From assembly GCA_903862955.1 (NCBI GenBank), contig CAIPAH010000003.1, positions 186,001 to 250,000 of the forward strand: a stretch of DNA of 64,000 nt, read 5' to 3'. Every line of letters begins with the position of its first letter. Positions within the stretch are counted from its first letter, which is position 1. Below, piece by piece: positions 25,255-34,153 of the stretch. The notes under the pieces are model-generated. The model was not told the origin of the DNA. It saw only the letters and a program-made list of their open reading frames with translations, and did no database searches. The DNA comes from an uncultured Opitutia bacterium (GTDB lineage Bacteria > Verrucomicrobiota > Verrucomicrobiia > Opitutales > Opitutaceae). Made by a program: the position numbers and the translations under genes.

Positions 25255-26943
25255 ATGAAATTATCCGCCCTTCATCTCAAACGTTACCGGGAAATTGCCG
25301 CGTTGTTCTGGAAGTATGGGCGATCGGACCTGGCCAAGCAGATGAGCACCGAGGAGGGTTTCGGCATCGACAGCCTGCCCGAGGCGAAAGATGCGAAGGC
25401 GGACGGTGAGGCGGGGCTGCCGGAGCAGCTGGCGAATGACTTGGAAGCCATGGGCCCCACGTTCGTCAAACTGGGTCAGGTCCTGTCCAGCCGGCCGGAT
25501 CTGCTGCCCGAACCGTATCGGAAGGCCCTGGCCCGGCTGCAGGACCGCGTGAAGCCGTTTCCTTTCGCGGAAGTGGAGGAGATTGTGATGAGCGAGCTGG
25601 GCGTGAGGATTTCCAAGGCGTTTTCGCGGTTCGACCCGGAGCCGATCGGCGCCGCGTCGCTCGGCCAGGTGCACGCCGCGGCCTTGCGCGACGGCCGGCC
25701 GGTGGTGGTGAAAGTGCAGCGCCCCCACATCCGGCAGCAGATCGCGGAGGATTTTGAGGTGCTGGCCCAGATCGCTACGTTCCTCGACGAGCACACCGAG
25801 GTCGGGCGGCGGCACCGCTTCGTCGCCGTGCTGGACGAATTCCGGATCACGATCCAGCAGGAGCTCAACTACGAGCGCGAGGCGCACAACCTCGTCACCC
25901 TCGGCCGCAACCTGGCCGAGTTTAAACTCATCCAAGTCCCGCAACCCGTGCCGGATTATTTCACGCGGTCGGTGCTCGTCATGGACCAGGTGCAGGGCCG
26001 GAAGATCACCTCGCTGGGACCGCTCGACTTGCAGGACCTGAAAGGCGGGCCCTTGGCCGAGGAACTTTTCAAGTCCTACCTCAAGCAGGTGCTGGTGGAC
26101 GGCATGTTTCACGCCGATCCCCATCCCGGAAATGTCTTTGTGACCACGGATGGTCGCATCGCCCTGATTGACCTGGGCATGGTGGGCCACGCCGCGCCGT
26201 CGATGCAGGAGACGCTCTTGAAAGTCCTGCTGGCGATGAGCGAGGGCAACGGCGAGGCGGTCGCCGAGCTGGCGATCAAGGTGAGCGAGAGGTTGCGGGA
26301 CTTTGACATCGTGGAATTTCGCCGGCGGATTGCGCAGCTCGTCGCGCTGCAGCGCGACCAGGGATTGGAAGACCTGAACGTCGGCCAATCGCTGCTGGAG
26401 GTGAGCAGCATCGCGCAGGAAAATGGACTCATTGTGCCGAGCGTCCTCGTCCTGCTGGCCAAGACGCTGCTGCAGCTCGACGAGGTGGGGCGGATCCTTG
26501 ACCCGCAGTTCAACACCAGCGCCTCCATCCGGCGCAACGTCGAGGAACTGATGATGCGGCGCCTGGGGAAGGACCTCACCAAGGCCAGCGTCTACAGCTC
26601 GCTGCTGGAAATGAGGGAATTCACCGCCGGGCTGCCGGCGCGGCTGAATCGCATCATGGACGTCGTCAGCAACTCCGAGTTGGAGGTGAATGTCACCTCG
26701 ACGGACGCGAAGACCGTGCTCGATGGCATGGAGAAGATCGCCAACCGCATCACAACGGGCATTGTCTTGGCGGGGTTGGTAATTGGCGCCTCCCTGCTCA
26801 TGCGGATTCCGACCCGTTTCCAGCTGTTTGGCTTCCCCGGCCTCGCGATCCTTTGTTTTGTCGGAGCGGCCGCGATGGGATTCTGGCTGGTCATCAGCAT
26901 CTTCGTGCAGGACTACCGGAGCAGTCGGAAATTTCCCCGCTGA
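25255..26943 (+). CDS. ABC1/AarF/UbiB-family kinase-like protein
   Basis: 562-residue membrane-associated atypical kinase. The KLGQVLSSRPDLLP segment is the KxGQ region of the family, followed by an Ala-rich AASLGQVHAA loop, VVVKVQRP (the ATP-site Lys), HADPHPGN (catalytic loop) and LIDLGMVG (metal-binding). Two C-terminal transmembrane helices end the protein. UbiB homologues assist ubiquinone or other isoprenoid-lipid biosynthesis; whether this organism makes ubiquinone or menaquinone is not shown here. ATG at 25255 chosen because family proteins begin there. Confidence 0.9.
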   Translation: MKLSALHLKRYREIAALFWKYGRSDLAKQMSTEEGFGIDSLPEAKDAKADGEAGLPEQLANDLEAMGPTFVKLGQVLSSRPDLLPEPYRKALARLQDRVKPFPFAEVEEIVMSELGVRISKAFSRFDPEPIGAASLGQVHAAALRDGRPVVVKVQRPHIRQQIAEDFEVLAQIATFLDEHTEVGRRHRFVAVLDEFRITIQQELNYEREAHNLVTLGRNLAEFKLIQVPQPVPDYFTRSVLVMDQVQGRKITSLGPLDLQDLKGGPLAEELFKSYLKQVLVDGMFHADPHPGNVFVTTDGRIALIDLGMVGHAAPSMQETLLKVLLAMSEGNGEAVAELAIKVSERLRDFDIVEFRRRIAQLVALQRDQGLEDLNVGQSLLEVSSIAQENGLIVPSVLVLLAKTLLQLDEVGRILDPQFNTSASIRRNVEELMMRRLGKDLTKASVYSSLLEMREFTAGLPARLNRIMDVVSNSELEVNVTSTDAKTVLDGMEKIANRITTGIVLAGLVIGASLLMRIPTRFQLFGFPGLAILCFVGAAAMGFWLVISIFVQDYRSSRKFPR

Positions 26944-26982
26944 ACGCGGGCCCGCGACAGAAACCCAAGCCAGCTCAGCCGC

Positions 26983-27462
26983 TCACTCTTCGCCGTCGAA
27001 GTAGTCCAGCGGCTCGGAACGGATCAGCCGACGCTCGGGCGAGCGCACCGCCCACTTGTTGCTGTCGGGGTAATGGCAGGACTCGCCCAAGGGATTGTCG
27101 GCGATGACCATCACGACGAGGTCCTCGGTGCCGTCGTTGGTCATTTGGTGCGGCTCGCCGGGCTTGAAGACAAACGAGTCGCCGGCTTCGACGGGGGTGC
27201 GGCCTTCTTGGTGGCGCACCACGTCGCGTCCGGAAAGCACGTGATAGAATTCCCACTGGACGCTGTGGGAGTGATAGACGTAGGGCGTCTGTCCCGGCGC
27301 GATGCGGCAGATCTCGACGTCGAACGGGTGCCGTTTCAACAGGTCGGTCGAGAGCGGCTCGCGGCCCAGTGCGACGGAAACCTCCTTGCTCGATCCCTGG
27401 TATTTGCCCTTCGGTGAAGTCCACTTTTCGTCGGGAATATCCCGCAGGTTGATCTTCTTCAT
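26983..27462 (-). CDS. Cupin-domain protein
   Basis: 159-residue small beta-barrel protein. Cupin motif 1 includes YHSHSVQWEFYHVLSG with metal-binding His residues and Glu, and motif 2 is EAGDSFVFKPGEPHQM with the closing His. The C-terminal tail has DNPLGESCHYPDSNKW, often seen in single-domain cupins of unknown substrate. Convergent with the ABC1-family gene. Likely a metal-binding enzyme or sensor; reaction unknown. Confidence 0.85.
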   Translation of the reverse strand: MKKINLRDIPDEKWTSPKGKYQGSSKEVSVALGREPLSTDLLKRHPFDVEICRIAPGQTPYVYHSHSVQWEFYHVLSGRDVVRHQEGRTPVEAGDSFVFKPGEPHQMTNDGTEDLVVMVIADNPLGESCHYPDSNKWAVRSPERRLIRSEPLDYFDGEE

Positions 27463-27610
27463 GGCCCTGTGAAATGGGCGGCGGCCGGGAGGCGCTCAAG
27501 CGCCAAAACACCCGGTGCGCGCCGGCGGATAGCCGAGTGCAAATCTACTTAGCTGCACTGCGTAATTCCCCGCGTTGCCCGGCTTAATGCAGACGCTTTG
27601 AGATTAGCGC

Positions 27611-27874
27611 GTGAAGACGGTGTTCCAACCCTCGCAGTCCCGGCTGGCTGATTTGCTGGCTTCGCCGGTGATCTTCGGCCGCATGGTGCGGGGCGCGATC
27701 GCGGGTCCGGATGGTCGGAATTATTTCGGCACCCCCACCGCGGATTCGCCCCTGCGCGAGCTCTGGGAAGGCGGGGATTTGGTGATGCAGTTGACGACCA
27801 GCGACGGGCATCGCTGGGAGGCCCGGCCCAGCGATACGCACCCGCGCCCCCAGGACTGGATTCCCCTCGACTGA
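27611..27874 (+). CDS. Hypothetical protein (87 aa)
   Basis: 87 residues from a GTG start at 27611. Soluble, slightly basic, ending in a Pro/Asp-rich tail (HPRPQDWIPLD). No motif recognised. An intrinsic terminator begins 26 bases after its stop, supporting a real transcript, and composition is protein-like rather than antisense shadow. Confidence 0.5.
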   Translation: MKTVFQPSQSRLADLLASPVIFGRMVRGAIAGPDGRNYFGTPTADSPLRELWEGGDLVMQLTTSDGHRWEARPSDTHPRPQDWIPLD

Positions 27875-27899
27875 GTCGCCGGGTTCGGACCCGGCAGGT

Positions 27900-27937
27900 G
27901 AAGCGACCGACTGGAAAGCCGGTCGCTTCTTCGTTTT
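27900..27937 (+). terminator. Rho-independent terminator upstream of aryl-polyene locus
   Basis: 10-bp perfect stem GAAGCGACCG/CGGTCGCTTC (27900-27909 and 27920-27929) with a 10-base loop, followed by TTCGTTTT. It closes the small hypothetical gene and insulates the following operon, whose promoter must therefore lie between about 27938 and 28057. Confidence 0.75.
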
Positions 27938-28057
27938 CAGACTGGCCGCGAGGAGACGAACTGCGCTCCTGCGTGGACCGCGCTGATCCAGCAGGCCGCA
28001 AGAAGTCCGGCTTGCCCACGAGTCGGGGCGGCCCTTTATCACAGCTTCGATTCCACC

Positions 28058-29344
28058 ATGCCCGAGACTGACTACGACGTTCTCATCATTGGCGGCGGCC
28101 CGGGCGGGAGCACCGCGGCGGCCTATGCCCGCCAGCAAGGGCTGCGGACGCTGTTGGTCGAGAAGTGCGAGTTTCCCCGGTTCAGAATCGGCGAATCGAT
28201 GCTCCCAACGACCAACGCCATCCTCCGCGAAACCGGCGCATGGCCGAAAATCCAGGCCGCGGGATTCATCCCGAAGTATGGCGCAATGTTTTACCTGGCG
28301 AACGGTCCTGCGGAAAAGGAGGTCGATTTTCGGAACAGCCTCATCCCCGGGCTGGAGAGCACCTATCAGGTCGAGCGGGCAAAATTTGACGGCATCCTGC
28401 TGGACCACGCACGCGTGCTGGGCACGGAAGTCCGCATGTCCACGACGGTGCGGTCGCTGGTGTCCGATGGCGTAGGCAACCGGGTCGAACTTGAGGATAC
28501 CGGAGGACGGCGAATGGTGACGGCGCGCTGGGTGTTGGACGCAAGCGGCCGGGACAACGTCTTCACCACCGACCAGAAACGCGCGCTGGATCCGCCGACC
28601 TCGGCCAAGCGCATGGCGGTTTACAGTCATTTCTGCGGCGTGCCCCGGCCGGAGGGCCGGCGCGCGGGCCACACGATCGTGGTGCGGCTCGATGACGGCT
28701 GGTTCTGGATCATTCCCATCGACGAGGAACGCACGTCCGTCGGACTTGTGACGACGCTCGACGCGATGAAGCGGGCCAACGTGGAGCCGGCGGTGCTGTT
28801 TCAACAAGCAGTCGACCGCTCGGCTCGTCTCCGCGAACTGATGGGAGCGGCCACGCCCACGATGCCGTTTCACATCACGAGCGATTACACGTATTTTCGC
28901 CGCGAACTCGCCCGGGAGCGGCTGCTGCTGGTGGGCGACGCGGCGGGTTTCTTTGACCCGATCTTTTCGTCCGGCGTCTATGTCTCGGTCTGGTCGGCCC
29001 AGCAGGCGGTGAAGCTCATCGTCGGGGCGGACCGCGAACACCGCGGCCTGACAGCGGGCGAGCGCGCCCGCTACACGAGCGCGATCAAACGCCATGCAGG
29101 CGTGTTTCGACGGCTGATCACGATGTTCTACGACAACCAGAGCTTCGCCGTCTTCATGTGCGAGCAGGTGCCGTGGAACCTAATGCCGGGGTTGACGTCG
29201 ATCGTGGCCGGCCACGCGGAACTGACCTGGCCGCTCTGGTGGCGCTTCAAGGTCTTCCTCTGCGTCTGCCGCCTGCAACACCGGTTCCACATCGTGCCCC
29301 CGTTGGAGTTTGGCCCGCCGAAGGCCGTGGCGCCGGCTGGCTGA
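28058..29344 (+). CDS. Flavin-dependent halogenase-like oxidoreductase 1
   Basis: 428-residue FAD protein, first gene of the aryl-polyene locus. Dinucleotide site GGGPGGST (12-19), second FAD motif LLVGDAAGFFDP, GESMLP (45-50) and the halogenase signature W-x-W-x-I-P as WFWIIP (215-220). Lys73 in IPKYG sits where tryptophan halogenases keep their catalytic Lys. This combination points to halogenation of an aromatic ring or a related flavin hydroxylation or desaturation; xanthomonadins are brominated aryl polyenes, which would fit. A perfect 9-bp hairpin spans the stop codon. Function inferred from motifs and context. Confidence 0.8.
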   Translation: MPETDYDVLIIGGGPGGSTAAAYARQQGLRTLLVEKCEFPRFRIGESMLPTTNAILRETGAWPKIQAAGFIPKYGAMFYLANGPAEKEVDFRNSLIPGLESTYQVERAKFDGILLDHARVLGTEVRMSTTVRSLVSDGVGNRVELEDTGGRRMVTARWVLDASGRDNVFTTDQKRALDPPTSAKRMAVYSHFCGVPRPEGRRAGHTIVVRLDDGWFWIIPIDEERTSVGLVTTLDAMKRANVEPAVLFQQAVDRSARLRELMGAATPTMPFHITSDYTYFRRELARERLLLVGDAAGFFDPIFSSGVYVSVWSAQQAVKLIVGADREHRGLTAGERARYTSAIKRHAGVFRRLITMFYDNQSFAVFMCEQVPWNLMPGLTSIVAGHAELTWPLWWRFKVFLCVCRLQHRFHIVPPLEFGPPKAVAPAG

Positions 29345-29396
29345 CGCCGGCGCCGAACCCAAGCGACGGTCGCCCCGGCAAAGCGATCACGCATAT

Positions 29397-29425
29397 TTGC
29401 GATTGCGACCTCTGCGGGGTAAAAG
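29397..29425 (+). promoter_or_regulatory. Candidate internal sigma70-type promoter
   Basis: TTGCGA (29397-29402) and TAAAAG (29420-29425) are separated by exactly 17 bases in the 98-base gap between the two flavoprotein genes. Each hexamer matches four of six consensus bases, so this is weak evidence; the predicted start would leave only a short leader. Confidence 0.25.
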
Positions 29426-29442
29426 CTACATCAAGCTTCCTG

Positions 29443-31002
29443 ATGGATGAGAACCTGCGGACTGACTGGGATGTGATTGTGGTGGGCGGTGCACTCTCCG
29501 GCTCTGCCACGACCTGCCTGCTGCGGCGCCGCAACCCCAAGCTCCGGGTGTTGATCCTCGAACGCACCGACCAGCTCAAGCGCCGCGTGGGCGAGTCGAC
29601 GGTGGAAATCAGTGCCTTCTTTCTTGGCCGTGTGCTGGGACTGACCGAGCACTTGCTCGAAAAGCATCTCCCGAAGCAGGGCATGCGCTTTTGGTTTTCG
29701 AACTCCTCTGCTCGCGCGCTCAACGAGTGCAGCGAGACCGGCCCGCGCTACAATGTCCGGTTGCCCGGCTACCAGGTGGACCGCGCCGTCCTCGACGAGC
29801 ACCTGCTGGCCACGGCCGTGAAGGAAGGCGCGGTGCTGCGCCGTCTCGTCCGCGTGCGGAAGGTGGGGCTTGTCGCGGGTGGAGCGCAAACGGTGGAATG
29901 GGACGACGAGCAGGGCGTCCTGCAGAAAACCACCGCCCGCTGGGTCGTCGATGCCTCGGGTGTGGCGACGCTGCTCGCGCGGCAGGAAGGGTGGCTGCAG
30001 CCCAACACCGCGCATCCGACGGCCACGTGCTGGAGCCGCTGGTCCGGGGTGACGTCGCTGGATGACCGTTCGCTTTTCGAGAAATACCCGTCGTGGTCCA
30101 ACCGCGCCCAGGCGGTACGCTGGACGGCGACCAACCACCTGACCGGCTACGGCTGGTGGGCGTGGATCATTCCGTTGAAGGGCGGCGACGTCAGCATCGG
30201 CGTGGTTTATGACCAGCGCATCATGGAACTGCCCCCGGGGCCGAGTCTCGGCGAGCGGCTGAAGGCGTTCCTGATGACGCATCCCGTCGCGCGCGAAATC
30301 CTCGCGAATGCCACCTACCAGGAAGACGACATGCATTTCCGCCGCAATCTGGCGTATTCCGCGACCACCTTCGCCACCGACGGGGCCGTGCTGGTCGGCG
30401 ACGCCGCCGGTTTCATCGACCCGTTTTATTCGCCGGGCATGGACTGGATTTCGTTTTCCACGAGCGCGGCCGCAGCGCTGATTGGGGACAGTTTCAAGGG
30501 CAAGCCCGTGGCTCCGCGCGTCGAACGCCACAACGCGAATTTCCGCCTGAGCTACGAGCGGTGGTTCCTCGCGCTCTATCGCGACAAGTATTTCTACATG
30601 GGGGATTTCGAGCTCATGACCCTGGCGTTCCGGCTCGACCTCGGCCTGTATTACCTCGGCATCGTCACGCAGCCGTTCAAGCACGGCCCGCGCTACCTTG
30701 AGACTCCGCCATTCGCCCATGCCAAGTCCTACTGGCCCTTTCGCCTGATGGAGCTTTACAACCGGCGCTTGGTTTCGATGGCGCAGAACCGCCAGGAGCG
30801 CGGGGTGTTCGGCCGGCGCAACCACCGCGGCTACTTCGGTTTCATCAGCTACGAATTCAATTCGCGCCTGCCCTGGCGGGTGTTTGGGCTGCTGCTGCTC
30901 TGGCTCGGGCTTGAGCTGCGCGAGGGCTGGCGCACGTGGTTTAAGGCGGCACCCATGCCCGCCGCCATGCCCGCGCCGAAACCGGCTCCGGCGCCGCACT
31001 AA
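29443..31002 (+). CDS. Flavin-dependent halogenase-like oxidoreductase 2
   Basis: 519-residue FAD protein, a distant paralogue of its neighbour. VVGGALSGS (13-21), RVGEST (48-53), Lys78 in PKQG, WAWIIP (239-244) and LVGDAAGFIDPFYSPG. It is about 90 residues longer, with a Pro/Ala-rich C-terminal tail after a hydrophobic segment near 475-490 that could anchor it to the membrane. ATG at 29443 is used because a longer frame upstream overlaps the first flavoprotein. Likely modifies the pigment; halogenase versus oxidase cannot be settled from sequence. Confidence 0.78.
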   Translation: MDENLRTDWDVIVVGGALSGSATTCLLRRRNPKLRVLILERTDQLKRRVGESTVEISAFFLGRVLGLTEHLLEKHLPKQGMRFWFSNSSARALNECSETGPRYNVRLPGYQVDRAVLDEHLLATAVKEGAVLRRLVRVRKVGLVAGGAQTVEWDDEQGVLQKTTARWVVDASGVATLLARQEGWLQPNTAHPTATCWSRWSGVTSLDDRSLFEKYPSWSNRAQAVRWTATNHLTGYGWWAWIIPLKGGDVSIGVVYDQRIMELPPGPSLGERLKAFLMTHPVAREILANATYQEDDMHFRRNLAYSATTFATDGAVLVGDAAGFIDPFYSPGMDWISFSTSAAAALIGDSFKGKPVAPRVERHNANFRLSYERWFLALYRDKYFYMGDFELMTLAFRLDLGLYYLGIVTQPFKHGPRYLETPPFAHAKSYWPFRLMELYNRRLVSMAQNRQERGVFGRRNHRGYFGFISYEFNSRLPWRVFGLLLLWLGLELREGWRTWFKAAPMPAAMPAPKPAPAPH

Positions 31003-31010
31003 TTCCGGCC

Positions 31011-31406
31011 ATGACACCTCCTCATTCGCCCTCCGCCTCTTCCGGCCGCAACGACGCCGTGCAAACCCTGGACCGGCATTTTCCGCCCGAGATTCGCGCG
31101 GCCTACGAGCGTTTTATGCAAACGCGGGTGCCCGCCGATGCCGACACGGTCGTCCTCGCGATCATGCTCGACCACATGCCGGAAAAAGACCGGCGCCCGT
31201 CGACGCCGCCGGCGGACACGCTGACGCTGGTCGCCGACCTGGGCTTCGATTCGGTGGCGATCGCCGAGATGGTGTTTTTCCTCGAGGACCTGTTCGAGGT
31301 GCGCATCAGCAATGACGAGATCCTGCGCGTGCGCACCGTGGGCGACCTCCGGGCCTTTGTGCGGCAGAAACTGGACGCCTCGCCACCGGCGAACCCGCCC
31401 GCATGA
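31011..31406 (+). CDS. Acyl carrier protein with N-terminal extension
   Basis: 131 residues. The carrier domain occupies about residues 65-125 with the phosphopantetheine Ser81 in LGFDSV and a following acidic helix II (AIAEMVFFLEDLF). The first 60 residues are an unusual extension for an ACP. Eight bases after the second flavoprotein stop and overlapping the ketosynthase gene by four bases (ATGA). Carries the growing polyene as a thioester. Confidence 0.88.
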   Translation: MTPPHSPSASSGRNDAVQTLDRHFPPEIRAAYERFMQTRVPADADTVVLAIMLDHMPEKDRRPSTPPADTLTLVADLGFDSVAIAEMVFFLEDLFEVRISNDEILRVRTVGDLRAFVRQKLDASPPANPPA

Positions 31407-32671
31407 GCCGCCACGCGGTCGTCACCGGCCTCGGCTTCATCACGAGCATCGGCAACGACCGCGCTGCCGTGACGGAGAGCCTGCACACCTTGCGGCCGGG
31501 CTTGGAGCGGGTGGAGTTTCTGGGCAACCCGTCGCTCGCCGTGAAGGTGGCGGGCACGATCAAGGATTTCACCGTCGATTCGCCCAGCTGGCGCGATTGG
31601 CGTTACCCGGCGCGTTACACGCTGCCGCGCGAGGCGCTGCGCAGCCTGCCGCCGCACGGGTTGTATGCGATTTGCGCGGTGGAACAGGCGCTCGCGGACA
31701 GCGGGCTCGCCGCGGCGGACCTGACGGACGGCGGCACTGGGCTCTACTGCGCCTCGGCCGGTTCGGCTTTCCTGCTGCACCACCATCTCGCCCACATGCA
31801 TGCCGTGCGCGGCGAGCGCGGCAACCCGATGGGCGTCGTGGCCTCGATCGCCGGCACGCTCAATTTCAACCTCGCGGCGAACTACGGCATTCGTGGCGCC
31901 GTCGGCGGCTTTGCAGCGGCGTGCGCGTCGTCCAGCCACGCGCTCGGCTGTGCGCTCGATGACATCCGCCTCGGCCGCCAGACGCGCATGCTCGTCGTCG
32001 GCGCCGAGGAAGTGAATGCTGAGACGATCCTGCCCTTTGCCGCGATGCGCGCGCTGTCGACGAATCCTGATCCGGCCACGGCGTCGCGGCCCTTTGACCA
32101 GCAGCGGGACGGCTTTGTCGGCGCGGGTGGGGCGGTCTGCCTGATCCTCGAGGAAGCCGAGTCAGCCCGGAAGCGTGGCGTGCCGATCTACGCCGAGTTC
32201 GCTGGCTGGGGCCAGGCGGCGGATGGATTCAATGTGGCTGTCTCGCATCCGGACGGCGCCGGCCTGGCGGAAGCGATTCGGCGGGCCTTGGCGGACGCGG
32301 GCGTCAAACCCGCGGAGATTGGCTACGTCAACGCCCACGCCACGTCGACACCGGCGGGCGACCGCTCGGAGGCGCTGGCCCTGGGCGCGGTGTTCACGAA
32401 GACGGGCGCGCACCCGCAGGTGAGCAGCACGAAGGGCCTGACGGGTCATCCGCTCTCGATGTCTGGCGTGATGGAGGCGGCGTTCTGTGCTCTGGCGATC
32501 CGCGACGGCTTCATTCCCGGCAACGCCAACCTCGTTTCGCCGGATGAGGCCTGCGCGGGCTTGTCGCTGCCGCGAAGCACGGTGGCCGCGGCCCCTGGCA
32601 TCGTTTTGAACAACAGCAGTGGCTTCGGCGGCAGCAACGTGTGCCATGTGTTCAAGCCCACCAAGGCCTGA
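31403..32671 (+). CDS. Beta-ketoacyl-ACP synthase (FabF/KAS II-like), aryl-polyene type
   Basis: 422-residue condensing enzyme. Complete catalytic triad: Cys174 in AACASSS, His312 in NAHATSTPAGD and His349 in KGLTGHP, at FabF spacing. A C-terminal glycine-rich NNSSGFGGSN closes the thiolase fold. It performs decarboxylative condensation of malonyl-ACP with the aryl or polyene chain. Overlaps the ACP gene by four bases. A housekeeping FabF is less likely given its place inside this operon and the lack of other fatty-acid genes. Confidence 0.9.
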   Translation: MSRHAVVTGLGFITSIGNDRAAVTESLHTLRPGLERVEFLGNPSLAVKVAGTIKDFTVDSPSWRDWRYPARYTLPREALRSLPPHGLYAICAVEQALADSGLAAADLTDGGTGLYCASAGSAFLLHHHLAHMHAVRGERGNPMGVVASIAGTLNFNLAANYGIRGAVGGFAAACASSSHALGCALDDIRLGRQTRMLVVGAEEVNAETILPFAAMRALSTNPDPATASRPFDQQRDGFVGAGGAVCLILEEAESARKRGVPIYAEFAGWGQAADGFNVAVSHPDGAGLAEAIRRALADAGVKPAEIGYVNAHATSTPAGDRSEALALGAVFTKTGAHPQVSSTKGLTGHPLSMSGVMEAAFCALAIRDGFIPGNANLVSPDEACAGLSLPRSTVAAAPGIVLNNSSGFGGSNVCHVFKPTKA

Positions 32672-32746
32672 GTTCGAGCAACGGGCACGCAACATTCTCA
32701 GGGCTTGCCGAGCAGCGCATCTGGAACTCAGATGGGGGCTTACAGC

Positions 32747-33022
32747 ATGCCTGACCCTCTAAAGACTAAGCTGAAGCAGCTCATTGTCACCACGCTCAAG
32801 CTCGAGGATGTAAAACCGGAGGACCTGGCCGACGACGAGCCGCTCATTGGCTCAGGCTTGAACCTCGATTCCATCGATGCGCTGGAGCTCGTGGTGACGC
32901 TCGAGAAGGAATTCGGCCTCAAAATCAAGAGCAGCGAGGAATCCCGCGAGGCTCTGGCCAGCGTGGCCCACCTCGCGGAGTTCATTCGCGCCCGAGCCGA
33001 TCCCGCCCGATTGCCCGGCTGA
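32747..33022 (+). CDS. Second acyl carrier protein
   Basis: 91-residue stand-alone ACP with phosphopantetheine Ser42 in LNLDSIDALEL and an acidic helix II. Starts 75 bases after the first ketosynthase; ATG at 32747 preferred over an upstream in-frame start that would add 14 unrelated residues. Aryl-polyene loci commonly encode two ACPs, one for loading the aryl starter and one for chain extension; which is which cannot be told here. Confidence 0.9.
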   Translation: MPDPLKTKLKQLIVTTLKLEDVKPEDLADDEPLIGSGLNLDSIDALELVVTLEKEFGLKIKSSEESREALASVAHLAEFIRARADPARLPG

Positions 33023-33046
33023 TCCGTCGGACCACCCACCGCGCGT

Positions 33047-34153
33047 ATGTCGCCCGCTGCTGCCGTTTGCCTGGAAGCCGCTGGCTGCCTCACCGCCCTC
33101 GGTGATGCGGCGGCCACGCATGCCGCGCTCCTTCGCGGGGAATGCGCCCTGCGACCCGTGCCCGTGCTCGGAACCGATGGCGGAGAAGACGTGCCGCTGG
33201 CCTTGGCGGGCGGACGCGGCCTCGACGAAACGGCGCCGCCGAGCTGGCTGCCGCTGCTCCACACGCTGGCGAAGACCATTCCCGCCGACGCGTGGGGCTC
33301 GCCGGGACGTCCGGTGTTTGTGACCAGCAGTAATTTCGGCGTGGGCAGCCTGCATGCCTTCCGGCGCACCGGCGATCGCGCCCACCTCGCCTACGGCACC
33401 CCGTCGCTGTGCGTCGAGTGGCTCGCGGGCGAACTCGGCTGGGGAACCAACGTGACCACGCTCTCGCATGCCTGCGTGTCCGCTCATCTCGGGTTGCTGC
33501 TCGCGTCGCGGACCTTGCAGGCCGGGCTGGCGGACCGCGCGCTGGTGTTTTCCTTCGATTTCATCAGCCCGTTCGTGGCGGGCGGCTTTCACGCGCTAAA
33601 AATCCTGAACGCGGGATTCCCCGCGCCCTACGCTGATCGGCCTACGGGTTCGATTGGGCTCGGCGATGGCGCCGGATTCGCGGTGCTCAGCCGGGAACGT
33701 GGCGACTTCGCGATTTCCGCCCAGAGCCTGCACAACGAGATGCACCATTTCACCGCCAATCGCGCGGATGGTGCCGGCTTTGCCGCCTGCCTGGCTCCGG
33801 TCCGTGCGGCGGCCAGCGGACGCAAGCTCTGGCTCAAGGGCCACGGGACCGGTACGCTCGAGGCAGGTCGCCTTGAGAGCGCCGCGCTGGCCTCGGCGTT
33901 TCCCGTCGCTCCGCTCGTGTCGTGGAAAGGCAGCCTGGGTCACACGCTGGGCAGTTGCGGACTAGTCGAGCTCGCCCTGGCTACTGCAGCCGTGCGCGCC
34001 GGCCGCGCTCCCGGCACTGTCGGCGGCGCCGCGCCCAGCTTCACGCCTGAGGTGGCGCTCGAGCCCTTCTCCACGGCGGCCTATGACGGCGTCGTGTGTG
34101 CCAGCAATGCGTTTGGCGGTGCCCACGCCGCGTTTCTCCTGACCCATGATTGA
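33047..34153 (+). CDS. Beta-ketoacyl synthase, second (chain-length/KS2 type)
   Basis: 368-residue thiolase-fold protein, more divergent than the first KS. It keeps a full triad: Cys143 in SHACVSAH, His266 in LKGHGTGT and His299 in GSLGHTLGS. Glycine-rich SNAFGG is at the end. Shorter than FabF by about 50 residues. Aryl-polyene systems use KS heterodimers and separate KSs for starter and elongation. Overlaps the following KS-like gene by eight bases. Confidence 0.82.
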   Translation: MSPAAAVCLEAAGCLTALGDAAATHAALLRGECALRPVPVLGTDGGEDVPLALAGGRGLDETAPPSWLPLLHTLAKTIPADAWGSPGRPVFVTSSNFGVGSLHAFRRTGDRAHLAYGTPSLCVEWLAGELGWGTNVTTLSHACVSAHLGLLLASRTLQAGLADRALVFSFDFISPFVAGGFHALKILNAGFPAPYADRPTGSIGLGDGAGFAVLSRERGDFAISAQSLHNEMHHFTANRADGAGFAACLAPVRAAASGRKLWLKGHGTGTLEAGRLESAALASAFPVAPLVSWKGSLGHTLGSCGLVELALATAAVRAGRAPGTVGGAAPSFTPEVALEPFSTAAYDGVVCASNAFGGAHAAFLLTHD

